Assembly: GCF_001761485.1 (NCBI RefSeq)
Contig: NC_090772.1
Span: 124,001-188,000, forward strand
Reading direction: 5' to 3'
DNA: 64,000 nt
Origin: Yarrowia lipolytica
Taxonomy: Eukaryota > Ascomycota > Dipodascomycetes > Dipodascales
In this document: one piece after another, positions 51,345 through 60,796 of the stretch
How positions within the stretch are numbered: position 1 is the stretch's first letter
Layout of the letters: the number at the start of each line of letters is the position of its first letter
Position numbers and translations under genes: made by a program
Notes under the pieces: model-generated
The model's input: the letters and a program-made list of their open reading frames with translations, nothing else
What the model was told of the DNA's origin: nothing
Databases searched by the model: none

Positions 51345-54300
51345 CTAACCCCGGGCAATGTCCAAAAGACGGTCGGCATCCGTAACAACCGGAGAGTTCT
51401 CCTCGTTGTAGGTTCGAGCATTCTGGTTCATGAGCTCGAAATCAGCCACAAAATCGTACCGGTTCTGGTACACATTCTGCTTCACCTTCTTCTGGATCAC
51501 GTCAAGCGCAATCGGATTCTTGATGAGCTTGAAGTAGTCGGGATACAGCTTTTTGGAGGGAATGGACCGGAACAGGTCACACACATGCCGCAGGCCCGCA
51601 GACTCATCTTCAGGATCCCAGGGCTCCGTCAGCGCAAAACACTCGTTGAGAGCCAGCTGGCATGACTCGTTGAGCTCCTCCCGGTCAGCCACAGACAAGG
51701 TTTCCCGGACCTTGGGGATCTTGTTCTTGTTCTTCTTCTTGGGAGGAGGAGACGCCTCTTCGTCGACAAACTGGTCGTCTCCATCGGCATCGTCAACGAT
51801 GATATCATCGGCGTCCAGACCGTCATCCAGATCAGTGGGGGCTCGGGACCGTCGGCTTCGGCGTCGCTTCTTGATGGCAGCGTCCAGATCCTCGTCATTG
51901 TCCACAATGTTGAGCCACTGCTCCTCTGTGAGGCCGTCGTCGTAGTACACTTCCTTTCGCTCTCGAGCTCCTCGGCCGTACTTGTCCGAGTCGGCCATGT
52001 CGTCCTCTCGGAAATGCTCAGACACATCCTGAGTGAACTGGTCCGGCAACTCGGACTCGGAAAGCAGCCGATCGGGTCGTCCTGCGCCCTTGCCATAATC
52101 GCTTGTGGCGTTCCGCTCGGCGTCCATCTGGGCGTAGAAAGCCCGCTCCTCCTCGTTTCGAGCCAGCAGGTCGTTGAGCTCCTCATCGTCAAGGTCCTCG
52201 TCCTCTGCCTCTCGAGAGCCACGCTTAGACTCCTCCTGCTCCAGCAGCCCTCGCAGGAACGCCTCCTGCTCCTCGGCCGTCGACTTGTTATCGAACTTTC
52301 CGGCCTGAATGACCTTTCCGTCGATTTCAAGCTTTGCGTGAGCTCGCTGGAGAATAACCTCCTCAACGGAATCCTCTGTGATCAGACGCAGAATTCGCAC
52401 CTCCTTGGTTTGACCAATTCGATGTGCTCGATCCTGTGCCTGCAGATCCTGATGAGGGTTCCAATCAGTGTCGTAGATGATAACTGTGTCGGCTGTCTGC
52501 AGGTTCAGACCTAGACCACCAGCTCGAGTGGACAGCAGAAAACAGAAATAGGGCGAATCGGGAGCGTTGAAGAGCTTCAGCATCTCGGATCGATCGTCGG
52601 CCTTGGTGTTACCATCTAGTCGCAGGTACTGCAAGCCACGGAGCCGCAAATAGTCCTCCATAATGTCCATAATCTGGGTCATTTGGAAGAACATGAGCAC
52701 CCTATGGTCCCTAGCCTTGAACTTGGGCAGAATTCGGTCCAAAAGCTCAAACTTACCTGCAGAACGCCACAGTAGGTCGTTGTTGCCATGTGATGGGTTC
52801 AGAAGAGTCTCGACTTCCTCGTATACATAAGGATGGTTACAAATCTTACGCAGTTGCATAATCTTGTTGTTGAGACCCTTGACTCCGCTCTTGTTGACAC
52901 CAGCCGCGCCAGAATCGTCACCAACGTACAAAGCGTTGTACTTGAGCATCTGCTGGTACATTTTGAGCTGAAGAGCGCTCATCTTGCACTTGATGACGGT
53001 CTCCACCTTGTCGGGGAGATCCTTCTCAACGTCCTTCTTAAGACGTCGCAGCAGGAAGGGACGCAGCACCTTATGAAGACGTCGGATGACCAGCAGCGTC
53101 TCTTCTTCCGTGAGCTCCATCTTGTCCTGTGATCCGCTGTTAGCAAACGGCGTGTTGAACCACTCGTCGAACGTCTTAACCGAGTTGAAAATCTTGGGTA
53201 GCACAAAGTTGAGCAGCGCCCACAGTTCGGGCAGGTTGTTCTGCAGAGGGGTACCTGTAAGAATGAGTCGGTATCGAGAGTAGTAGAACTGCGTGAGCGT
53301 CTGGGCAAGCTTGGATTGGGTGTTTTTCATTCGATGACCTTCGTCAATGATCATATGCACCCACCGGATTCGGCCCAGAAGCGCCTTGTCCTTGATGATG
53401 TACTCGTAGGTGGTGAGCAGCACCTGGAAGTCTCCTGCTCGTACCTGGTTGGACAACTCCTTACGCTGGTTGGGCGAACCCTTGAACACAATCTTCTTAA
53501 CGCTGGGAGCCCACTTTTCAAACTCATTGGTCCAGTTAGTGAGTGTCGAGAGAGGGACAATGACCAGGTAAGGCCGGGTCTGTCTCTTGACTTCAATAAG
53601 GTAGGTAATGAGGGAAATGGACTGGATAGTTTTTCCAAGGCCCATTTCGTCGGCCAAGATACCATTCAGAGAGTTGTTATACAGAGACACCATCCACTGC
53701 AGACCCTTGAGCTGGTACTCCTTGAGCTGACCCCCAACCAAGATAGAAGGCTGCTTGGAGACTGTCTCCTTGACTCGATGAGCAATATGGTAGTAGTCGA
53801 TCTTCTCGCGGTCCTCTTCTCCCTCTCCTCCTTCTTCCTCCGCAGCAGGAATGGGCATTTGAGTTCCGGCTTCTCCTTGCTGAGCACGAACGGCAGATGA
53901 CAGAGAGTCCAAGAACGAATTGGTCTGTCGCAGCAAGTGGGTGATACGTGTATCCTTGGTCTGGTCCAGGAGCTTGAGGTAGGCCTCCTCGTCGTTGGAC
54001 TTGAGAGCTTGCAGACGCTGCTTGGCAGTTCGCTCGACTCGTCGACTCTCTTCTCGCTCAACGTACGAGTGGAACTGCTGGATGCCCTTGGCCACGGCGT
54101 ACTGCTTGGTTCGTCGACGATGGGCCTCTTCTCTGATTCGGTCCGACTGGTGGCACACCGAGTTGACGTACGCCATGATTTCCTCCCGCTGCTTGCGTTC
54201 ACGCTCCATGCGCTGCTGTCGCTCTAGCTGCTCCGTCAGTCGCATCTCGTGCGCGGTCTGCACCTTGGCTCGTCGGTTGAGAGCCCGGTTGATGACCGAG

Positions 54301-55350
54301 TCGGTCACCTGGGACGTCTGGGCCTTGCAGAAGACTAGATGTTGCCGCAGACTTTTTTGCTTGGTTAGCAGCCGCAGGGCCTTGAGCTCGGCCACAGCTC
54401 GTACTTTGAGCGCATCAGTGCCTTCGGCTTTGCCGAGATCATCCCGGGAAGCATCCAACACTCCGAGGTTTGATGGCAGAGACTCGAGCTCCAGAATCCG
54501 CTGCGAGATTCGGTTCGTGATGATGAACTCGTGTCGTCCACCGACTCCCCGCCCGTTGTCCACAAACCCGCCTCGGGGGGGCACTCCGCTGTCCTTGAGA
54601 CGTCGCTGGTAAGGGGTGAGTGACTTTTCAAGTGCTGCGTCAGCCTCCTCTTCGGTGATGTCACTTTCGATGCCTACCGTCTCCATTAGGCGCTCCTGCA
54701 CGTCGGTGGGCATGTCGAGACCTCGGCTCAGGTATCTGAACGCGTTGACCTGGGTTCGGAGCAGGTCGAGGTCGATCTTGTTGTGGGCGGCTTTTCGGGC
54801 GCTGTTGACCTCTGCCAGACGCTTGTTGTACAGCTGCTGCTCCTGGCCCATGGTGTGCAGCCGGGTGACGATGCCCTCGAGTTCGGGTGTCACCGGGTGG
54901 TCGGATTGATTAAGAGCATTGAATCGCTGTGTTAGAATGAGAATAGATGGCGGTCAAGCAATAGACTTGCACACTGTGCTGTGTTGAGACACGTGTGTCG
55001 TCACGTTATGTGCAACGATACGATACGATACCAATGACCCATGACCCATGACATCGATAATGTCGTGTCGACCCGTCCAACGTCGGCTGTCGTGTCCATA
55101 ACACAATCACACTCTGACAATGTCACGTGGTGTCGTCACGTCCTCGGTGTCACGTGATGGTGTTCCGTCCGTCGTGTTGGGTCTGTCTCCCCTCCTCTTG
55201 TCTTCCTCTTCCTCTGATACTCACCAAAAACAACAACTGGGCCTGCTCCACGCTCTCGGGGGTGGGGATGGAATAATAGTGGGGCTGTTTGGCGGAGCCG
55301 TTGAGAGCACCGCCATTGGGTGCTGGCGAATGCCCGTTTTCGAGATCCAT
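51345..55350 (-). CDS. STH1: RSC-type SWI/SNF chromatin-remodelling ATPase Sth1, two exons
   Basis: Two exons, 55350-55225 and 54926-51345, give 1235 residues. Domains in order: HSA region (about 260-335, Arg/Glu-rich helices), SNF2 ATPase with DEMGLGKT (K474) and DEGH (570-573), helicase C-terminal lobe (QAQDRAHRIGQ), SnAC-like acidic region, and a C-terminal bromodomain (about 1125-1230, YPDYFKLIKNPIALDVI). No Gln-rich N-terminus is present, and the length fits Sth1 better than Snf2; paralogue choice is therefore likely but not proven. Sth1 is the essential motor of the nuclear RSC complex that slides and ejects promoter nucleosomes (established). Without the first exon the frame has no ATG near its start: the apparent start is a GTG at 54893. 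The intron joins ...AQLLFL to RFNALNQSDHP in phase 0. Confidence 0.93.
54927..55224 (-). other. Intron of STH1 (298 nt)
   Basis: In sense orientation it begins GTGAGTATC and ends CTAACACAG, the canonical Yarrowia donor and fused branch-acceptor. It keeps the reading frame in phase 0. It contains two CACGTG sites (55124 and 55151), a CGATACGATACGATACC run, and a repeated ATGACCC, so it might carry transcription-factor sites (inference). Confidence 0.9.
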
Positions 55351-56036
55351 CTTGCCAGTGCTGTGTGTGCCGTTGATGATTCGGTTTCGTCGAATACCGC
55401 ACGGTTCTACACGCTTGATAGTTTCGCTCGACAGCAGTGGGTGAAAGTGTGTGAGGGTCGACCAAAGTCTAATCTGCTCCCACCCACGGTTTCGGACCAC
55501 GTTTTACGCGGCGCGGTATGGATGTTGCCGGTTCGACTCCGCTTTGGGTGAGTATGCTTGGAAAGTTTGGCTGGAATGAAGGTGCACCAGTCAGAAGGAA
55601 GATGTCGAAATAGCGGGTTGTGGCTGGCAGACACGGCCGAAATATTTACTCAGACGGTCCGCATGGTGTTAAAATGTCCTGTTGCACTGCTTTGACTTAC
55701 TTGGGGGGAGGACAGAGTAGGTCCAGTACAGTATGTACGTTAAAACAGTGCTCTTGTAGACTAATTACTGAAGGGCCTTCATCTTTCAGCTGAAGTGGAA
55801 CATACAGCACCTCGTTAAGGAACGTTCATACTTTCTCGTTTGACACTACACAGGTGCCCGGGGGCCTCAATGGGGTCTAAGCCAACTTCTCAATCAGTCA
55901 CGTGACGCATCCCCGTCCTATATCGCCCATACCTATGCTGCTCTGTCATGTATCCCACTGTCACATTTGCATGCATAACCAGGATCTTTATCTGCATCTA
56001 AATTGAATCTTCTTCACACAGTTCACTCCAACAACA
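55351..56036. other. Divergent promoter region STH1 / TPT1
   Basis: Both genes read outward. One TCACGTGA lies at 55898-55905. GTACAGTATGTACG lies at 55727. No gene seen. Confidence 0.6.
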
Positions 56037-56717
56037 ATGCCTCGACCCCGACGAGAAATGACGCCTGACGAGGAGTACTCTCGCAAACTGTCGTACATCT
56101 TGCGACACGGCGCCACCAAGGAAAAGCTGCCCATTCGAGAAGACGGATACTTGTCTGTAGGTGTGCTGCTCAATAGAGCTGGAATCAAGGGGAAATGGAA
56201 CCTGGAAGACACCAAGCGGGTTGTGCGAGATAACGACAAACAGAGATACAAGCTCATCTTTGAGCCCACAGAAAAACAGCCCAAAGAACCCACAGACCCC
56301 AACGATTGCACGGGATACTGGATCAGAGCTAACCAGGGACACACTATCAACACCAAGGTCGAGATGAAGGCTCTCAAGACCCCCGAGGACTTCCCCACTC
56401 TTGAGATCTTCCACGCCACCTCGAAACAGGTGCTTCCCATTGTACTTAAGGAAGGATTGTCCAAGATGAAACGTCAACATATCCATTTGGCTACCGATCT
56501 AGTCACCGAAGGAGGCTCTGTGGCTGGAAAGCGACTTAACAGAGAGGTGTTCATTTACATCAATGTTCCCAAGGCTCTGGAGGCCGGAATCGAATTCTTC
56601 CTGTCTGAAAATGGTGTTGTCTTGACTGAGGGTAAGGATGGAAAGATCTCTCGAGAGTTCTTCAGTAAGATTCTGGACAAGAATAACCAGCCGGTTGACT
56701 TGGAGGCGTTGGCATAG
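56037..56717 (+). CDS. TPT1: tRNA 2'-phosphotransferase
   Basis: The 226-residue protein shows the KptA/Tpt1 signatures: SRKLSYILRHGA (about 15-26, catalytic Arg-His), the nicotinamide-adenine binding RANQGHT (about 98-104), FHATS (about 129) and QHIHLA (about 148). It removes the internal 2'-phosphate left at the splice junction by fungal tRNA ligase, transferring it to NAD+ to give ADP-ribose 1"-2" cyclic phosphate and nicotinamide (established). It is essential in yeast because intron-containing tRNAs need it. The start at 56037 follows an ACAACA leader; a second in-frame ATG (MTPDEE) lies seven codons later. The length agrees with the family. Confidence 0.96.
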   Translation: MPRPRREMTPDEEYSRKLSYILRHGATKEKLPIREDGYLSVGVLLNRAGIKGKWNLEDTKRVVRDNDKQRYKLIFEPTEKQPKEPTDPNDCTGYWIRANQGHTINTKVEMKALKTPEDFPTLEIFHATSKQVLPIVLKEGLSKMKRQHIHLATDLVTEGGSVAGKRLNREVFIYINVPKALEAGIEFFLSENGVVLTEGKDGKISREFFSKILDKNNQPVDLEALA

Positions 56718-57065
56718 GTGCATATAGCAGCATTAAAAACATACTGTATTCGATAATATACGTTACAGTCCATGCTTGTACTTGCAATTGGTACCTTACC
56801 TCACGTTACATTGTGTTGCATCTCTTAGTAACCAATATATATGCTGCTGAGGTATTATCACGGGACCGTAGACTATGTCCCCTGTTAATTCACCTTTTAA
56901 GATATCTTCAACGTCTTTAAAACTTCTCCTCCTATCTACAGCCTACAGTATACATACTCCAGGACTGTGTCCAACTGTGGCATCCGTGCGGCTCGGAAAT
57001 GCACAGAAAATATATCCTTCGACATGCATGATACAATTTCATCCATCACCAACCACACAACCGCC
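56718..57065. other. Intergenic region TPT1 / MPP6
   Basis: Short AT-rich spacer containing the TPT1 3' end and MPP6 promoter. An in-frame upstream ATG for MPP6 occurs at 57024. No gene seen. Confidence 0.6.
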
Positions 57066-57738
57066 ATGAACAGCAACATGAAAAAGGCGCCTCCTACGGC
57101 GAGCAAAACGCATCTCAGTAGTAAACTGAACAACATGAAGGTGAGTATCACGTGAGGAGAGTGTCGGACTGATCTGGAGATGATCTTGGATGACAACTGG
57201 GATGCTCAGAGCAAACAGAGCAGTTTCGACGCCACCAGGACCTGGAGAATCAAATGGGGTTGTGACTGTTGCAGGTTAACAGACGCTTTCAATTGCCAGT
57301 ACTTCTTTTACACATATTCAATCCATTCTTTTCCACCCACTAACGCAGTTTATGCAAAGATCTTCTGATCAGGAAATGAAGAAGGAGGAGGAAAAGGCAC
57401 AAAAAAAGATTGACGACGCATCGAAATGGACCGTCAAGGGTGTCAAGGCGCCGCGAATCCGAAAAAAGTCGCGCAAAATCGTCTCCGTGGGCTACTCGGA
57501 CATTGCGCTTGCTGAAGATACCAAGGGACGGCTGTCATGGGGAGGATTCAACGATCTGGAAGACACCAAGAAGCCCAAGGAAGACACTCGGTCGGCTGCC
57601 GAGATTGAGAAGGAAGAGCACGAGTTATTACGAGCGGCCGCCAAGAACCAGGGTGTTTCTGGGTCTGGAGGAAACAAGGCCAAAAAGCGGCCCTCTGAGG
57701 GTGGAGATAACGGGGGAAAGAAGAAGATGAAGTATTAG
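57066..57738 (+). CDS. MPP6: Nuclear exosome cofactor Mpp6, two exons
   Basis: Exon 1 (57066-57140) encodes 25 residues ending LSSKLNNMK. Exon 2 (57349-57738) begins FMQRSSDQEM. Joined, they recreate the hallmark Mpp6 motif LSS+L.NMKFMQR, which in yeast anchors the protein to exosome subunit Rrp40. The 154-residue product is rich in Lys and Glu and ends in basic KKKMKY, as is typical. Further family-like motifs are RKKSRKIVSVGYSDI and RLSWGGFND. Mpp6 binds RNA and recruits the Mtr4 helicase to the nuclear exosome for rRNA processing and surveillance of unstable transcripts (family knowledge). An upstream in-frame ATG at 57024 would add 14 residues; 57066 has the better context (accgccATGa). 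It is convergent with YIH1. Confidence 0.88.
57141..57348 (+). other. Intron of MPP6 (208 nt)
   Basis: It begins GTGAGTATC, ends CACTAACGCAG, and lies in phase 0. The splice joins NMK to FMQR, exactly the most conserved segment of the family, which is independent support for the boundaries. Confidence 0.92.
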
Positions 57739-57866
57739 TCTATGGTAGACGGCAACGGAATATGTAACATATAAGCATTATTATTGATTTTAGGTGTAGG
57801 TACACTTGTAGGCATAGTCGTACGGTGTCCCCATAGCTCTAACAGACCTGTTTGCAAGCGCTCTAT

Positions 57867-58604
57867 CTACTTTTTCAAATAACCACCCTTTTCGAGGGCA
57901 TCTCTGGCAGCCGCATTAATGTGTTTAAATCGGTCAGGACCAAGTTTGATGCCTCCATACCATCGAGCGACCACCACAACCACATTCTCAACCCCCGTGA
58001 GAGACAACAAATGCAGTAATCTGCCTCCTGCAGCATCCTCTCCATCGTCATCACAGTCCTGCGCATAGATACCCTTTTCTGCGTCCCTCAGAATGCGGTA
58101 AGCTGTGATATTGTGGGTGGCACGGGCAATCTTCTTGTCCTCTTTCAGATGGTTGATCTTGGCCTCAGCCTCGGCTGCCGAATGGACTGTGAATGCATGA
58201 GCCACGAATATGGACTTTCGATCCACCACCGGATCCGACAAGGTCCAGCCCGCAAAAATGGCAGCCTTGGCTTCTGCGCTTGTCTCGTCGTGATCCTGAT
58301 GTGTTTCTGGCTCCTCGGCTTCCTCAGAGATCTCCTCAGTCACTTCCTGGACCTCTTGGATCAGTGAGAATAAGACAACCTCGCCCTCCATATAGACCTG
58401 AGCCAAAATGTCTTCCACCAGCCCCTTGTCCACGTGCTCAGTCGACTGCACCTCTGGAAGGATGTCTGGGTAGGCTGAAGGGAAAGATAGCTGCACCAGC
58501 GCTCTTCGATCTGGAATCGAAAGGGTGTATCTGCGAGGCCCAATCTCCTTGAGAGAGTCTGGGAAAATAGCGTCGATGGTCTCCACCTCTTCTTCTAACG
58601 ACAT
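57867..58604 (-). CDS. YIH1: Yih1/IMPACT, inhibitor of Gcn1-Gcn2 signalling
   Basis: The 245-residue protein has an N-terminal RWD domain (about 1-95, EEEVETIDAIFPDSL ... FPSAYPDILPEVQ) and a C-terminal UPF0029/IMPACT domain (about 115-240) with GIYAQDCDDDGEDAAGGRLLHLL and VVVARWYGGIKLGPDRFKHI. Yih1 competes with Gcn2 for Gcn1 through its RWD domain and binds actin, and so dampens general amino-acid control (established in yeast). Length agrees with the family. Start MSLEEEVETI is at the expected site. It converges on MPP6 with about 130 bp between stops. Confidence 0.96.
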   Translation of the reverse strand: MSLEEEVETIDAIFPDSLKEIGPRRYTLSIPDRRALVQLSFPSAYPDILPEVQSTEHVDKGLVEDILAQVYMEGEVVLFSLIQEVQEVTEEISEEAEEPETHQDHDETSAEAKAAIFAGWTLSDPVVDRKSIFVAHAFTVHSAAEAEAKINHLKEDKKIARATHNITAYRILRDAEKGIYAQDCDDDGEDAAGGRLLHLLSLTGVENVVVVVARWYGGIKLGPDRFKHINAAARDALEKGGYLKK

Positions 58605-60796
58605 GGCGCTTGTTGTAGATGTGTTTTAGATGCGTGAGTGGCTGCTTTGTGTCGAATTTGCGCTTTTAGCACCGATCTTTGCACTAATCATGAGAGTGGT
58701 ATCAGTGGTCTCACCACTTGCAGCACACTTGCACACTGCATGATCTCAAGGTTAGGGTGAAAGAGGAGCTCATTCAAGTATGGATAGAGGGATAGTACAG
58801 CCGACACTTTGATATCAATTCTACGTGGCTGTTCGATGATCCTGGGACATTTATCATGCAAGATTAATTAGACTGGTTCTATTTGGCTGAATGAATGGCG
58901 TTGAGGTACGAGAACCATTGGCAGTACAATACTTACAATTACACTTGACTTTTCAAGTAAACCAAAACTGGTACTTGGTTTGTCTTAAATTTTAATATCC
59001 TGTTACTTGCCTTCTCAAGTAAGTCTCTCTAATAATCATCTGCTGGCAAGGACGTTCGACCCTACAGCCAACCTACAAGTAGACCACCTCCACCCTGAGA
59101 TCACCAAGTGGATCCTTGAATCAATGGCACGTCCACTCGAGAAGCCACACAAAGACTTCTCGAACCCACTACTCCCGCACTAAGTGTTTCAGATGCGCTT
59201 GTAAGACAGAGCGGCTCGAGTTCTAGAACCGATGGCGTTGTGGTCCTTAATTTCGAGTATCTACAGTAGCGGAAGTTATACCTTAGAGAGACGGTTAAGA
59301 GACTGTAGATGTAGAAACAAGTATTCGAGGAGTGAGTGTGTGAGATGTGACTGTAGTGGAAGTCTTGTTTGTACTACAGTACTTGTAGCTACAGTACAGA
59401 CCGTCGTGTGCATTGTTCTTAACACGACGATGTACTGTAACTACTCTACTCGTACAGTATGTCTGCACTCAATTCACTATGCCGTTCTCTAAATCACTCG
59501 ACAGCCATGACGGTTTGAGTCCAACCACCGCCATCTCCGCACCTGCCCAAGTCGGTCTAGTCCAGCACAGCCTCCACTAAATACATGTACAAGTGTGGTA
59601 AGCGTCTCCCTGTCATCGACAGTGCATTTGGAATTAAGCTGTTAGAGCCAAGTAGGCTAAGCGGGTCCTAGTCGAGCTGTCATGATAAACGTAGAGTTGG
59701 AGGAGTATCGTAGCTGGCTGCTTGTAACAGTTGAAGAAGAGATAAGTTCATGGACACCGATAATATAGGCATGCACGCACACCAACATTCTCTCTACCAT
59801 ACTTATCTTCACTCTAGAGTTGGTCATACACCGCGCTAGCAACGCTCGTAAACTCCAATTGTTAGCACCGTCTTCGCTGCTCAGCCCCGACTTTATTTCT
59901 CGACTGGACATGACAAGACTGAAGACTGGCAACAAGATTCCGCGAAACGAGCAGGAACAGTGGTCCTGGCGACACCACAAGCGCTGCTGAATCACCTCTC
60001 ATACTCGTACCGTCGTTGCATGGTATCGTACAGTATGTACTGTAGTCTACTGGCACACCTTCCACGGACCCACCGTCGAGTTGGTAGACAAGTCGTCGTA
60101 TGCAGAGCTTGGCAAGGCTTGGTACGAGTAGTGACCGGGGGTTACGGCACAATAAGTCTTCAAATAGTCCCCAGATGGTTTCGTATGTCTTATGTCTTAT
60201 GAGCCGCCACACGCGCGCGTCATGTTCAATTCCAGAGTCCTTCTTTAACGTTGAGTTGAGGCTGTGTTGAGTCTGTCGGGCAAAAATGTGCATATATACA
60301 TTTGGCACCTTTGCACGAGTCATCATCATACAAGCGAGAGTCGAACATTGGACAAAAAAGAGTATGAGTGCACAGAAAAATCAGTATGTACTGTACACAC
60401 ACGAGCTGGTGGGAGCTGGTGGGAGAGGGGTGAGGGAAGAGGAGTGGAAGCTGCAAGTAGGTAGGCCGGTTTAACTTCATGGAGACACCTACAACGACGA
60501 GTCTTGTAAATGTGTTCCGTCTGTCATAGTTCTAGTCTCAAGTACGAGCACCCCATTTTACACCATATACGTCTTAGGTCCCATCTTCTGCTTTTTCTGC
60601 TACTCTGCATACACTCTGAAACTCTCTTTACAAGACTCTATTTTCTTACACTTTAATATGCGCGGCACTCCACAGCCGTATATGAAATCCACCATCGCCT
60701 GGCATAGCACTCAGTACTTGTACAAGTTCCTGTGAAGGCGACGCAGAAAACAAACGAACCGCCAGCAACGTACCACTCTCCACCCCCAAGGCACCC
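58605..60796. other. 2.2-kb divergent intergenic region YIH1 / Zn2Cys6 factor
   Basis: No gene seen. It contains several TACAGTAC/TACTGTA motifs (59375-59400, 60027-60044, 60383-60396). The long upstream region is typical of a regulated transcription-factor gene. Confidence 0.6.

Noticed and set aside
55120-55551. 143-codon plus-strand frame over the STH1 first exon
   Set aside because: Shadow of the spliced STH1 5' end on the opposite strand.
59041-59215. GTTCGACCC and TTCTCGAACCC as possible tRNA T-loops on either strand
   Set aside because: Neither is preceded by a plausible D arm, anticodon arm and paired acceptor ends.
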